Assembly (NCBI GenBank): GCA_022749755.1
Contig: CM040446.1
Span: forward strand, 6,316,966 to 6,380,965
Reading direction: 5' to 3'
Length of the DNA stretch: 64,000 bases
From: Azadirachta indica
Taxonomy: Eukaryota; Streptophyta; Magnoliopsida; Sapindales; Meliaceae
The notes beneath the pieces are model-generated. The model was not told the DNA's origin. It did no database searches and saw nothing but the letters and a program-made list of their open reading frames with translations. Made by a program: the position numbers and the translations under genes. Positions 38,506-52,783 of this stretch are shown here, piece by piece. The first letter of the stretch is position 1. The number at the start of each line of letters is the position of its first letter.

Positions 38506-38745
38506 ATTTAAGCAACATTTTGGATCCTTAAGCAGACATCTACTAACAATTAATTTTATAAGTGATAAATACAGCTCGAATGTGATATTTCAAGGATAAA
38601 ATTGTAATTGTACTTGAAATTTAACATTTACAGTTAACGGAGCCAACGTTAGGAAGACATCGAGATATTATTGAAACAATAGAGAAAATTTAAGGTATTA
38701 GATCAAACAAAAAAGAAAAATTAAGAATTTTTTCCTTTTTTAACC

Positions 38746-40380
38746 TTTTTTTTTGTTCTAATTTGATTATTGGGTTGTACTTGCACGTGGCTTCACGTGG
38801 GGTGTGTGGAGATTTTAATTCTTAGATCTTATAACTTAATTTAAATTATTAATTTATAATTTTAGTATTAGTATTATAAATTTACTAAATGATCAGTTGA
38901 TGTATTATATATATAGGTGAAAAATAGAGGTGAATTTGATGGTGGTAGAACCTGATGAATAAATTGCTCTTCCTCACAAATTCAATGAAATAGATTCAAA
39001 TCAGACTCTTAAATATTATCTATTGATAATTTATTTTTTAAAAGAGTTGATAATTAGTTGAATATAATCTTTTTATTTTTATTTGTTAAATTTTTATCAA
39101 ATTTTTATTTTTATTAAGTTTTTACAATTGTAGGAATTGTATATAATCATTAAATTAAAATTTTAAATTGTTATAATTATATACAGGGAAAAGGACATAC
39201 AAGTTTTTAATATTTGACTTAATATACTGATTAATCATAATAGTTTTTAAAATATATATAAAAATCCCAATTTATTTTAAAATAACAATTATACCCTTAT
39301 CAACATTAATTATTCAATAAAAATAATTATTAAATCTATAAAAATATATAATATATTCATAAAAATACATTAATAAATAGTACATTAATAATAAATATTT
39401 AATATATTATAAAATTATATATTTTATAAATAATATATTTTTATATTTATTGTATTATATAATATATTTTAACTATACATAAATATAAATTATAATATAC
39501 TTATAAGTATTCTATTCTATTATATATTTTTTTATATATTAGTATTTATTTATGATTTATTTTATTTATTTTTTTTCTAATGCTTAATTTATATTGAAAT
39601 GCTAACATATTGTAAAATAGATAAATATATATTTTAGTTAGAATATATTATATATTATTTGCAAAATATATAAAATTTATAATATGTTCATAAATATTAT
39701 ACTATTAATGAATTATAAAATAATATTATATTTATTTTATTAATATATTTTTTTGATAAATATATTATACTTTATTAACTTTTAAATATTTAATAATAAT
39801 TTTTTTAAAAACTATTATTAGTACGGCTATAATTTGTTTTTTTTTAAAATAAGCTGAGATTTTTGTAAATATTTTTGAATCTATTAGAATTAATTAAGTT
39901 AAACCTTAAAAACCTTTGTACATCCTTTTTCTTTATATATATATAATTTATTAATATAGTATATTAATTTATAAAATATTAAAAACCAAATTATAAAATT
40001 AAAATCTTTTTAAGATTTATTATTTTTTAATTAAAATACTGATATATTCATAGAATATTTTTTAGAATATGAATATTGATAAATATCTATTTAGAAAGAT
40101 ACATTTAAGTATATAATATTTGCCGAAGCGATGAATTATAAATAGGATATGAATATAAAATTTTTTATAGGATATTAATATGGATATTAATAAGTATAGA
40201 ATATTATGAGCTGCCGTCTTGACCCCTTCATACCCTCCTAGATCCATGATAGCCTGAGTTAGCCTGAGTTAGTAATATCATTATAATATTTATGCATGCT
40301 CCAATCCATGCACACATGAGATGGACATTCCCGAATAGTAGAAACTACTGCTTCTCTCGTGATCATCTTCATCAAACATA
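38746..40380. other. Very AT-rich intergenic region
   Basis: The stretch 39180-40060 is almost pure A/T with many ATATATTTA words. No gene was recognised. The duplicated segment of MSL copy C begins near 40380. Confidence 0.5.
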
Positions 40381-41305
40381 GATACTTTCTTTTTACATTA
40401 TTTTCCCAAAATAAATTCAAAAGCATGCACGCGCTGATTCAGACAGACTTCAAGTGCCTAACTAAAATCATATTGAAATTCAAAATCATATATGTATTCG
40501 TATTTCCCTTTTCATAAAATATTTGATTGTCTGCCAACAACCCTTCACAGGAGCTTCGCAGTTATACAATTTGATAATATACAATTTTAAACCTTTTTCA
40601 TAATTAATTAGTAAAGGCTTGTACTTCAATGCAGAAAACTATAATTTTTCACAACCCCGTACTTTTTTATTTATTTAGATTTAGATTAACGTACCAAATC
40701 CTAGTTACGATGTTGAATTTTTTCTGAATATTTTGTATATAATATTGTATTAATTGAAGTAGCACGTTGATTATTTCACTTATTACCATCTTTCCATTTA
40801 AAATAATAGTATTAATACTGTAAACTTTATATTGATCCCTGCGTCTGAGCTGTATGTTATCTTCTGTGTCTGCTTACCCTCTCAAAAATATGAACGCACA
40901 CTCTTTGACACTCCGCTTTCGAGCCTTGACCTGCGTAGGCCTCCTCCTCTGAGTGCACTCTGCTCACTGTCTAAGCATTGCTAGCTCGTTGTTCGAAGAA
41001 TATTGATTTCGGAAATCACTGTTTTGCTTCCCTTTCCTCTCTTTTCTATTCCCGTATTTCGATGACCGCCCAAAAATTATGACCAATGCTCTTTTCTAAC
41101 ATGTGCTCTTATCTATGATTCAAGCTTAAAATATATGTCTAACTGATTAAGCATCTCTGTGGCTTTCTTGATCGTACCGATCTTGCCCAGTTGTACTTTC
41201 ATTGTTTACTTTATTTGGAGCTATATATTAGTTGGAAGACGTCTCCGCATTTGGTCTTCTTCAGCGTATTTCTCCTTGTGGGTTCTCTGTGAATGCAATT
41301 TTCCG

Positions 41306-41534
41306 GTAAGCACAGTAAGCTTATGTTTTAGTATTACTATGTAAAGTTTGTATTTTTAGTATTTTGGGCGCGAATATAACTGTACTTTTACAAAGAATAA
41401 ACTAATTTTAATAGAGAGATTATCAAGTTTATCGCCACTTTTTGAGCTCAAAAGGAAATTTGATTTTTCTATGAATGTTCAAAGTTTTCTATTTTGTATT
41501 TAAGTCTGTTGCCGGCTGATCTATTGACTGGTAG
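41306..41534 (+). promoter_or_regulatory. Probable 5' UTR intron of MSL copy C
   Basis: Donor CCG|GTAAGC and acceptor CTGGTAG|G match copy A. Compared with A, about 24 bp of the preceding leader (the GGCGGAGTATATT stretch) is missing. The in-frame upstream ATG at 41494 lies inside this intron. Confidence 0.55.
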
Positions 41535-41574
41535 GAAACTTCTTGTGTTTTGTTATAATGTTAGGGTCTTGTTG

Positions 41575-44500
41575 ATGGATGCTAAAGCGAAGGCTCAAAA
41601 TGGCGGCGAAAAAGGCATGTCGGAAAAGAAAAGGGATAATGGAAACGAAGTTGTAATAAAAATTTCTGGCGATGAATCCCCAAAAGCCAGTGTAGACAAC
41701 CATAACTCAAAAGGGTCTTTTTCAGAAGCCTCAACAGAAGCAGTTAGTGCTGCTGGTTTTACGGTGAAATCAGTGCCAATGAGTTGCCCTTCACCTGAGA
41801 GTGGAAGATTTAGTCCAAGCCGTGGTAAGCCGCCAAAAATTCCTACCACGAACAATAACCTGACTAGTAGAAGGTCACTCGCGAGGTCAGTGTACTCAAA
41901 ACCCAAGTCAAGATTTGGAGAACCATCTTATAATGATACAATTGAAGAGGATGATGAGTTAACATTGCGAGAACAGTTTGCGGCGAATTCACAGAATTCG
42001 TTTAGTAGAGCATCACCTAATAACAAGTCTATTAATTCAAGTGTTAGGACAAACTCTTTTGCCCAGAAGTCTACCGGAGGACCAGGAGAAGATGACGACG
42101 AGGAGATTTGCAGGAGAGTTGAATTGATTAAAGAAAAGCGTAAGCGGGTGACAACTGTAGTGTTAATTCAGTGGGTTGCTTTCTTTCTCATTGCGGGGTG
42201 TTTAGTGGCTAGTTTGACTGTGGACAAATGGGAAAAGTCTATGATTTGGGGGTTGGAGATTTGGAAGTGGTGTGTGCTTGTGTTGGTGACATTTTCTGGC
42301 ATGATGGTGACCAACTGGATTATGCATGTTATTGTTTTCTTTATCGAGATGAACTTTTTGCTAAGGAAGAAAGTGCTTTATTTTGTTCATGGTTTGAAGA
42401 AAAGCGTTCAGGTTTTCATTTGGCTGGCTTTGGTTCTTCTTACTTGGGTCTTGTTGTTTAATCGTGGGGTCAAGCATTCAAAGGTTGCCACCAGGGTTTT
42501 GGAAGTTATAACCGGCACTCTTGTTACAGTTCTCATTGGGGCATTTCTGTGGCTGTTGAAAACTTTGTTGCTAAAGATCTTAGCTTCTAATTTCCATGTC
42601 AATAGATTCTTTGATAGAATTCAAGAATCAGTCTTTCATCAGTATGTTCTGCAGACCCTTTCAGGGCCGCCTCTGATTGAGGTGGCTGAGAGGGTTGGTA
42701 GATCTCCAAGCTTTGGTCAACTGAGCATCCGGAGTAAAAAAAGGGGTAAAGACAAAAATGAAGCTAAGATTATTGATATGGGAAAGGTTCATAAAATGAA
42801 GCAAGAGAAAGTTTCGACTTGGACTATGAAGGTGTTGGTAGATGCAGTCATGAATTCTGGGCTGTCCACAATCTCACAAACCTTAGATGAAAGTGTAAAT
42901 GATGGGGGTGAACAAGCAGATAAGGAAATTACCAATGAGATGGAAGCAAGAGCTGCTGCCTACCACATTTTTAGGAATGTTGCTCAGCCTGGTAGCAAGT
43001 GAGATATTTTTACCTTTTTCCGGTTCTCTTATTATGCTGTTGTTCTTTTCCCCTTCTCTCTACATACATATATATATATATATATTTATATGTATATATA
43101 TATATATATATATATGTATATGTATATGTTTCCTGAAAATTTTATCTTTATGGATAGGTACATTGAGGAAGATTACCTCTTGAGATTTATGATTAAGGAG
43201 GAAGTGGAACTTGTGTTTCCATTGATTGAAGGATGGGAGACGGGACGAATTGACAGGAAGGCTCTGACAGACTGGGTGGTAAGGTCGCTTGTTTACTTAA
43301 TGAAAATCCACCCTTTTCAGTAATCCCTTCAGTTCTTTCACCTTCATACATGACTGCATTTTTCTAATCTACTTCTCAGTGGTAGATTGAGTTAAAATTA
43401 TGCAACGAATAAACTGTCACATTATTAGTACTGCTGATAAGATTGGGAAGGAAAAAAGAATTTAAGAATTTACTTCTTGTTTATTCCAGAGTATTTAGTC
43501 TATTCTGATTCAAGTTTTGTTGTACACACGGGAGTGAACAAGTTTACAATATACTTGATGTAGCTAGCTCGGTTTTTGTGTTACAGAGAAAGAGAACTCA
43601 GTTCCATCAGCAGAGATGCTTTTAGTAACATACATCTTTTAAATTTTTGCAGGTGAAGGTTTACAAAGATCGAAAAGCACTAGCATATGCTTTAAATGAC
43701 ACAAAAACTGCTGTAAAGCAATTGAACAAGCTAGTGACAGGGATCCTCATTGTTGTGGCCCTTATTTTATGGCTCCTGTTAGCAGAAATTGCTACAACAA
43801 AAGTTATTGTCGTCCTCTCATCGCAACTTCTGGTGGCAGGTTTTATGTTTAAGAACATTTGCAAGACTGTATTTGAAGCTATCGTATTTGTATTTATAAT
43901 GCATCCATTTGATGTTGGTGACCGTTGTGTCATTGATGGCGTTCCGGTAACTACTTAAAGACTTTCTTATTACTTTCTTATTTCTTTATGTTATGGAAGT
44001 TTTGACTTAGTCTGACTAACATGTTTTGGTTTGCAGTTGCTGGTCGAAGAAATGAACATATTAACAACAGTCTTCTTGAAGCTTACTAACGAAAAGATAT
44101 ATTATCCAAATTCAGTGTTGTCTACAAAACCCATTGGCAATTATAATAGAAGTCCAGATATGAGCGATGGAGTGATATTCCATATTGATTTTATGACACC
44201 AATTGAGAAGATTGGGTTGCTGAAAGAGAAAATAAAGAAGTAAGTTGACTGTAACCCCATTTGTACTTGGTATATGTAGCAAAGTTTTATGCAAACTGGT
44301 AAATTGCGTTTTTATTTTGCACTCTTGTTTGATTTTGAAGTGTTATGACTTGTCTTTTGCCCTTAAGACTGACATTTTGATTTTTGCCTGTGTTTCTTTG
44401 GTCAGCTATTTGGAGAAAAATCCGCAATATTGGTATCCTAACCACTCGGTGGTGGTGCAAGAAATTGAGAACGTGAACAAGATAAAGATTGCTCTCTATT

Positions 44501-44673
44501 TTACTCACACAATTACATTCCAAGAATTTGGAGAGAAGAACAAACGGAGAACTGAGCTGGTCATTGAGTTGAAGAAAATGTTTGAAGAACTGAATATAAA
44601 GTGCAACCTACTGCCCCAAGAAATTCTTCTTAGCAATCCTGGGACAGAATCAACAGACAAGCCTGGCAAATGA
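41575..44673 (+). CDS. MSL10: MSL10-like mechanosensitive channel, copy C
   Basis: This is the third copy of the MscS-like channel gene. Exons 41575-42998, 43158-43278, 43653-43946, 44037-44239 and 44406-44673 join in frame to 769 residues. Domain order is as in copy A: Ser/Thr-rich N-terminus, four helices, soluble loop, then helices 5 and 6 and the C-terminal MscS beta domain. It shares with copy B the residues RKRVTTVVLIQW at helix 1, DKWEKS after it, TLREQF in the N-terminus, and lysine at residue 582 in helix 6 (FMFKN). This makes B and C sisters. It also has Ile at residue 584 (FKNICK), unlike A and B. Intron 1 carries a TA microsatellite absent from A and B. MSL9 is the alternative name. 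Confidence 0.95.
43066..43127. repeat. TA microsatellite in intron 1 of MSL copy C
   Basis: About 60 bp of TA repeats with scattered G and TT interruptions sit just before the exon 2 acceptor. The matching positions of copies A and B have only a short TATATAT. Confidence 0.95.
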
Positions 44674-45130
44674 TCGCTCGGTTGTACCAGTAAAAAACAA
44701 CTGTGTCCGAAAAATTTTTGGTAGTATCAAATCCTTGCTTTGCTTTAGCATGAAATAAAACTGGACTTTTGCATTAAGGTTTTTGGTCAGTTTTTTGCTT
44801 AGCTTCTCCTACCTGAAACCCTGTGTTTTGTTGAAATTTGTAACCCATGCTTTAGGTTTTGCAAAATATTTAACTGGTCTCCTCTATATTAGTGTGTTCA
44901 AAATTTCATGGCATATGTCACATTTGAAACTGGTATATGGTTCCTGAATGTTGAACGGCATTGATACTAACTCTTGGTAAATAAAGGTTAAGAAAATGAA
45001 AGCCAAGCAATGATTTAATGGACCAACAATAAGCAATATTAAAGCAACATGAATAGTGGGTGGTTAAAGTGTATTGACAATTCAGCTTCAAGAGAAATCC
45101 ATTTCAAGTAGATGTAGATTAAATCCAGAA

Positions 45131-45180
45131 GGATAACCTTATCCTCCAAACCCAGGTGTGAAATTTGCCACATAGGATAA
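45131..45180 (+). promoter_or_regulatory. GATA/I-box cluster upstream of PSBX
   Basis: GGATAACCTTATCC at 45131-45144 is an inverted pair of GATAA cores. A third GGATAA lies at 45175-45180. The cluster is 165-215 bp before the PSBX start. GATA/I-box motifs are common in light-regulated promoters of photosynthesis genes. A regulatory role here is inferred from position and motif only. Confidence 0.5.
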
Positions 45181-45343
45181 CAGGGGAGTGACACCTCAGC
45201 TGAAAATCTCCAATTTCCACCTCTCATCTTCTTCTCCTCATTTCTCTATCCATTATCTATACTTCGTTTCTCTCCAGCAAACACATAGCTAGCAAAACGA
45301 GGAGAGAACATAGAAAGAAAAGAGAGCCGCAGCAAAGTACGAA

Positions 45344-45715
45344 ATGGCCTCGGTTTCAATGGCTATGGCACTAAGTTCTGCAACCAAGAGCAGGGTTCAA
45401 CACCCAAACTCTGAATCCTTCTTCAAGCCATTGCCTGTCAGATCACCATCAAAGTCTGTTGTCTTCTCAAAACCGAAGTCCAGAGCCAGGCTTCAAGTTC
45501 AGGCCTCTTTGAAAGAAAGAGCAGTGACAGGACTGACAGCAGCTGCATTGACTGCTTCAATGGTGATTCCTCAGGTGGCTGAGGCTACTGGGCCTGGAAT
45601 TTCACCTTCTCTCAAGAACTTCTTGCTCAGCATCGTTGCTGGCGGAGTTGTCCTTACCGTGATTGTTGGAGCTGTCATCGGCGTTGCCAACTTTGATCCT
45701 GTCAAGCGAAGCTAA
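45344..45715 (+). CDS. PSBX: Photosystem II subunit PsbX, chloroplast precursor
   Basis: This intronless gene encodes 123 residues. PsbX is a single-helix, low-mass subunit of the photosystem II core in the thylakoid membrane, near cytochrome b559. The N-terminal 60 or so residues are rich in Ser, Ala, Lys and Arg and lack acidic residues apart from one Glu, as expected for a stroma-targeting transit peptide. A hydrophobic stretch ([13 protein letters not shown]) ending in AEA at about 80 looks like the second, thylakoid-directing signal of a bipartite presequence. The mature part has the family core [12 protein letters not shown], a membrane helix (about 93-113) and the conserved end NFDPVKRS. 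The length fits plant homologues of about 116 residues. The ATG is in good plant context (GAAATGGCC). GATA motifs lie upstream. Confidence 0.96.
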   Translation: MASVSMAMALSSATKSRVQHPNSESFFKPLPVRSPSKSVVFSKPKSRARLQVQASLKERAVTGLTAAALTASMVIPQVAEATGPGISPSLKNFLLSIVAGGVVLTVIVGAVIGVANFDPVKRS

Positions 45716-46233
45716 GCAGATTCTGAAAGTTCTGTGAATTTTCTTTTCTCTCTCTTCTTTATTGTCGTTGCTACTTCATTGTGTAGTTTAGTAATATATA
45801 TGTGCAAGCCTTTTCCACGATAAATATTTCTCTGATACACCATTTTATATGCATGTAGCAACACGAATGTTTCTGGCACATTAGATTAAGATTCAACGAG
45901 AGCTTAGGAGAAGAGTCAATTAGAAACAAATAGAACTACAGAAAACGGAACGAACTTCAAAGTAGAAATCTGAATGGAGGAATGCGTCGTAATTCATTAA
46001 TAAACTTGGATAATTAAAGCTGTAATATTATGGTGGTTTATATAAAAATTGACTCCTATAAACAAACAATCTAATGGAGCCAACCCAACAATTGTCTAAA
46101 ACAAAATGCTTTTAACAAATTGAGCTCTCTAGAGAAATTTCAACTTGTATTTCATATCCCAACCCTCCACAATTTTTTTGTTTTCTTTTCTCTGTACAGC
46201 AATTCCCCCACCCAACTGAGACTAATTAAGACC

Positions 46234-48516
<2,283 letters not shown>

Positions 48517-48652
48517 CTTCAAATTAACTCAAGTTAATTAAACTCTTAATCAATAAGCACAGGCAGAGAGAGAGTAAGAGTAAGAGTAAGAATAAGAAGA
48601 AGAAGAAGAACGCAGAAGGAGAAATGTGGGAATTCCATCTTATGTAGGAGTG

Positions 48653-48662
48653 CTTTTTATAG
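48653..48662 (-). promoter_or_regulatory. TATA box of ACL5
   Basis: On the minus strand this reads CTATAAAAAG. With usual spacing, transcription would start near 48620-48630, giving a leader of roughly 110 bp. That leader carries a CTT-rich stretch (48590-48610 region), common in plant 5' UTRs. Confidence 0.65.
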
Positions 48663-48854
48663 TGATAATAACTCCAAAAAGAAAGATTTGCGCTTGTTTC
48701 ACGGGTAATGATTCTGTCACAGACAGTCCCACTGATTTTCCGTCATATTTTCATTATTTTCCTCACCATCGTTATTTTGTTTATGTTAATTATGTTATGC
48801 TTTCCAATTTCACAAATAATGGTAACTATCTTTCTAGCCGCTAGTGCTTCGGAA

Positions 48855-49077
48855 CACGTGTCATGACTTCAAGTCAGTTGGATTGGAATTTCCGAGATAT
48901 TCGATGTGACTCTAACCATCTCTGAGCGCCGAGACAGCATGCGCAGTAAGAAGTTGGGTTTACGGGCTTACGAGTGAGGATAAGGGACGCGGGATGAAAA
49001 TGGAAAGAAAGGAAAGGAGTCCGCATGGGATAATGGTGGGACCCCGTATGTTACACGCGGGTCAGATATGACACGTG
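48855..49077. promoter_or_regulatory. Two G-box/ABRE-like motifs upstream of ACL5
   Basis: CACGTG occurs at 48855-48860 (ACACGTGT) and at 49072-49077 (ACACGTGG), about 340 and 560 bp before the ACL5 start. They are candidate bZIP/bHLH binding sites. The function is inferred from the motif alone. Confidence 0.35.
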
Positions 49078-49546
49078 GGTATATTAAGAGTACAGCTGGC
49101 AACTTATGATTGGGAATCATTTCTTTGTTGGTGGGGGACGTGGGGTCCACATTCCCACATGGTAATGGGATTAAATAGTGGGGTGGAGTGGATATATTAT
49201 AATTTTTAATTTAATTTTTAATAAATTTTTAAAACCTGTTTTTCACGTACACACAAATACACTTTTTGATTTTGAAGGCAAGATCTCAAAAGACAATATC
49301 CAGAAAGAGGGGGTGGTGTGCTTGGTAGTGGGTGTCCTGAAAAGCCTACCAGAGAAGAAGAATGAGGGGGGAAGGTGGGGACTCGCAACAGAACACAAGA
49401 AAAGAAGAACGCAAAATTGCATTAATTGTTTTGAGTTGAGCGTGGGATAATTCCACTAATATTTACAGCAATGTTTGTGGACGCCCCACTCCCTCCAATC
49501 TTCAATCTTAGTGCTTTCTCTCTCAATCATATCTCCCAACCTAAGG

Positions 49547-49550
<4 letters not shown>

Positions 49551-49590
<40 letters not shown>
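49551..49590. repeat. Poly-T tract, 40 bp
   Basis: This is an uninterrupted run of T. It could be the A-tail of a minus-strand retroposed sequence or simple slippage. No retroposon body was recognised beside it. Confidence 0.95.
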
Positions 49591-49591
<1 letters not shown>

Positions 49592-51397
49592 TGGTTGGTT
49601 CATGTCATTGCTGTATACCATATGATTTTGCGTTCTCAACTAATCCGTGCATGCATACTAATTAGGGTGAAAATTTTCCTAAGTGGTAAAATATTTACTT
49701 CCCTTTCCTTCTCAGAGGGAGATGAAGGGTTAGGGTTAGAGTTCTTGTGATCGTGTTGGGTAAATTTTCTTTAAATTTGAGTTGATTTGGTCCACATTGA
49801 ATAAAACAGAGACATGTTTAAGTCTCAACTTTTGTATATTGATTTGATAATAGAAAACGATTTATTTCACCTCTTATTTTTACAACAATTATAATAGTGT
49901 CAATAATTGAGTATTAAATATCATAATAATGAATAATATAATACAATCATGTGATGATATTATTCACTATCAAATTAAACAAAGTATATCAATAATAAAA
50001 TGGATGAGATTTTGAAATAAAGAATGGGAAAGAGGATTAATTAAAATTAACGAAAAGGGGTAGTGGGGAAGGAATTAAGGTGATCTAGTCGAGCACGAAA
50101 AGGAAGTGCGCTTTAGGTTGCAACTTTTTATTTCTAAGTAATATATATGTATAGGGAGACAAGGGGTGAAACCAATATTTTAAGTGAAACTAACAGTAAG
50201 TGTTTTGTTTTGGTTATTATTCATTGTTAGGACGGCTTACAATCACTTTCAAGGCCTTTCTTTGTAAAAACACAATCAACCCCACTTTTGTTTAATAAGT
50301 CTCTAGCCCCCATTACCATTCCAATAGGTCAATCAATTTAATAATAATCCAACCTCTCCAAGTGTATAGTCAACACCTTTTCCCCATTTCATTTTCCTCA
50401 AAAAGGTCAACTATTATATGTGCTCTACATCTCATACCTCCTAATCATATTCAATTCAACGGATTTAGAAACAAAAACACAATTCAATCCAAATTGGGAT
50501 CATCTTAATTTTTTTTTTTTAAATTTTTAATTTAATACGAGTAAGATGTGATGTCACTTGAATCGTGATAAAAACTCAAAAAAACTAAAAAAGTAAGTTT
50601 ATTTCTTTGACTGTAAAAATTTAAAAAAAAAAAAAAAAAAAAAGTGTTTACAATATGGGTAGTTATTTTAAAAAATGATGATGGGGGTGATGAATCATTG
50701 AAGATATTGCAAATGGCAGTGCAGGCGTGCTTGGTGCTATCCACTCAAGGATTTGTATAATAATTAAAAGGTGAATGTTGAAACAAAAAGAAAAGGGAGA
50801 AGCAGAAGGAGACAAACTCATTCATGTTGATGCTGTGGGCTGCTTGCTTGCTCGCATTGGTGCTCTAAATCCTCATTTTCTCGCAATATGTCTTTAAAAG
50901 TGTGGGGATAATGAGTAACATGCCGTCAATTTGTCTTGCACACGTGCTATTTCTTAGTGAGAGTGCTAATATTAGTGCTTCAATGACTTGACCTTAATTT
51001 GATGTCAAACGTGATTAGGTTAATTAAATTTATAACGTTTTTCCTTCGGCTCTCGACGCCACTATTCTTGAACAAGTTAAAAGAGTCGGGTCTTCCTTTT
51101 ATTCTATTATAGATATTAAATTAATTTTAAAAAAAAAGTTGAATTCAATTATCCACGATTCTTAAAAATAAGATTAATTATACGTTTGAATTATAACACA
51201 TACTTTCATCAATTCATATTATTATTCTGATCTAAATCAAGTAAAATTTTTTTATGAAAAAATTTTATTTGATACAAATATGAGAAAAGGTATTCTTAAA
51301 AGAATTAGAGAAATTAGAATCAAGTGTGGTTTCAATTTCCAATGGTATTTATGTTTAGTTTCAAATTTTTTATTATAAACAAAAATCAATAGTTTTT

Positions 51398-51580
51398 TAA
51401 TTTTATATAATTTATAAACTGTTAAATCTAAATATTTTTAATACTTAAAATTAAATTTAATACACGTAATTTATATATAAAATACTCATATTAAATGAAT
51501 ATGTGAAATACAATTTGGACTGTTGAAAATGTAAATTTAATTGTTTATATATAGTATAAGAAATTGTGTAAAGTTAAAGG
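51398..51580. mobile_element. MITE family member 3
   Basis: It begins with TATAATTTATAAACTGTTAAAT and ends in GAAATTGTGTAAAGTTAAAG. It has the same layout as the copies at 14990-15190 and 35310-36020, including AATATTTTTAA and a central ATGTGAAATA. Confidence 0.55.
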
Positions 51581-52489
51581 GATTTTTGATTCTTTCTATT
51601 TTATTATATATTATTGATACCAAAATTTGACTATCTGATACTAACTAGCAAAATTGATTGTGTGGTGAAAAAAATTCTTTTCTCTTTATTTTTTTAGCTT
51701 ATATATATATATATATATATCTTAATGTGGTTAGGTCGTGTATAATTTTATTTCTAGTAGGATTGGATTGCTGATATTTGAGCCCAACTTGTTTTATAGA
51801 ATGAGGTTCTCTTATTTGAAGGAAATCCCACTTGGGCTTAACTAGCGCATGCCTTTTGATAGGAATTCGAAAGAAATGGGCCTAGTTGGATAGCTTCTGG
51901 TCGGTTTGTCGGTGCTCCAAGGCCTATGTTCTTATCAGGGTCACTCATTTAATATGGGCCCAATTTAGGAATCTGTTGACCCAACATATATTTACCTATT
52001 TGAGTAAGGTTAAGTGTTTTAAATTTTTACTATGAATTCTTGTTCAAAATAATATAACATTTACTGAGTTGATAATCAAATAATGTGTTAAATAATCTTG
52101 AAAATTATAAGAATATATTATTCACTTGATAAATATCACATTATTTAAGAAAGAAGAGAGGAAGAGCTAACTATGCATTGCATTGAGTGCACTACTTGTC
52201 AAGTTGTTTTGTGAGAGACCATTACCTACAAGGTTTGATTTAGGCTGAGGATTAATAAAGGCCAAGATCTGTTGACGTTGTTTTTGATTGAAAGGAAAAA
52301 TTTGCATTGTTGGGACAGAAGTTTGAATTTTTTTTTTTTAATATTATATTTACAAGTTACCAATATTACATTAAAATTCTATTGGAAATTTAAAAGGAGA
52401 TTGTATATAACACAATCCAGATAGTTACACTCAATTTGGATGATATCCACCTTTATTTATAAAGGAAAATTTACTCATATTTAAATACA

Positions 52490-52783
52490 GTGAACTCCAC
52501 ATATATGATGGGTATTATTTCTCATAACTGGGAAATAATATTGTTGGGACAGAAGTCTGATTTACATGTGCTTGATTTTGAGTTTGAAGATGAGGATCTT
52601 TATGGAGCTTGTGGCTTGGAGGATAATTATGTAATTTGTAGCATTTATCCTTCCACTAAGTCACAATTGAGTTTAGAGTTATTAGATAAATTCTTCATTA
52701 TAAGGGCCTTGATCATGACTTTACTCCACATAATGTTTGATATGTTAGTAGAGAAGAAACTAATATTACACCTGGATTATTAG
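52490..52783 (+). CDS. Uncharacterised short open frame
   Basis: A 97-codon frame contains an acidic stretch (FEFEDEDLYGACGLEDNY) and a hydrophobic C-terminal part. I do not recognise a family. It has more mixed codon use than the surrounding AT-rich noise but no start context, intron signals or neighbouring gene. The words ATTGTTGGGACAGAAGT in it also occur 225 bp upstream (about 52307), which suggests repeat-derived sequence. It could be a fragment of a decayed transposon gene. Confidence 0.2.
   Translation: MNSTYMMGIISHNWEIILLGQKSDLHVLDFEFEDEDLYGACGLEDNYVICSIYPSTKSQLSLELLDKFFIIRALIMTLLHIMFDMLVEKKLILHLDY

Larger units (their letters stand above)
37312..38745. mobile_element. 1.4 kb element with terminal inverted repeats
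   Basis: The left end has GATCTAATACCTTAAATTTT, then TATTGTTTCA and CCGTTAACTGTAAATG. All of these recur on the minus strand at the right end (38590-38720). The arms are about 130 bp. The interior has a CTT microsatellite (37513-37545), a TATAT repeat (38466-38505), and unassigned sequence with a short open frame at 37964-38149. It is possibly a Mutator-like or other non-autonomous element. The target site was not determined. Confidence 0.7.
49100..52480. other. Intergenic region between ACL5 and the Harbinger remnants
   Basis: No gene was recognised. It holds a 40 bp poly-T run (49551-49590), an A-rich run at about 50622-50643, a TA repeat near 51700-51720 and a MITE copy (51398-51580). Open frames crossing the poly-T run are composition artefacts. 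Confidence 0.5.

Noticed and set aside
38466..40060. Possible replication origin or matrix attachment region
   Set aside because: Extreme AT content alone cannot support this. It is described only as AT-rich spacer.
49471..49750. Open frames crossing the poly-T run
   Set aside because: They consist mainly of a Phe run from 40 T and have no family features.
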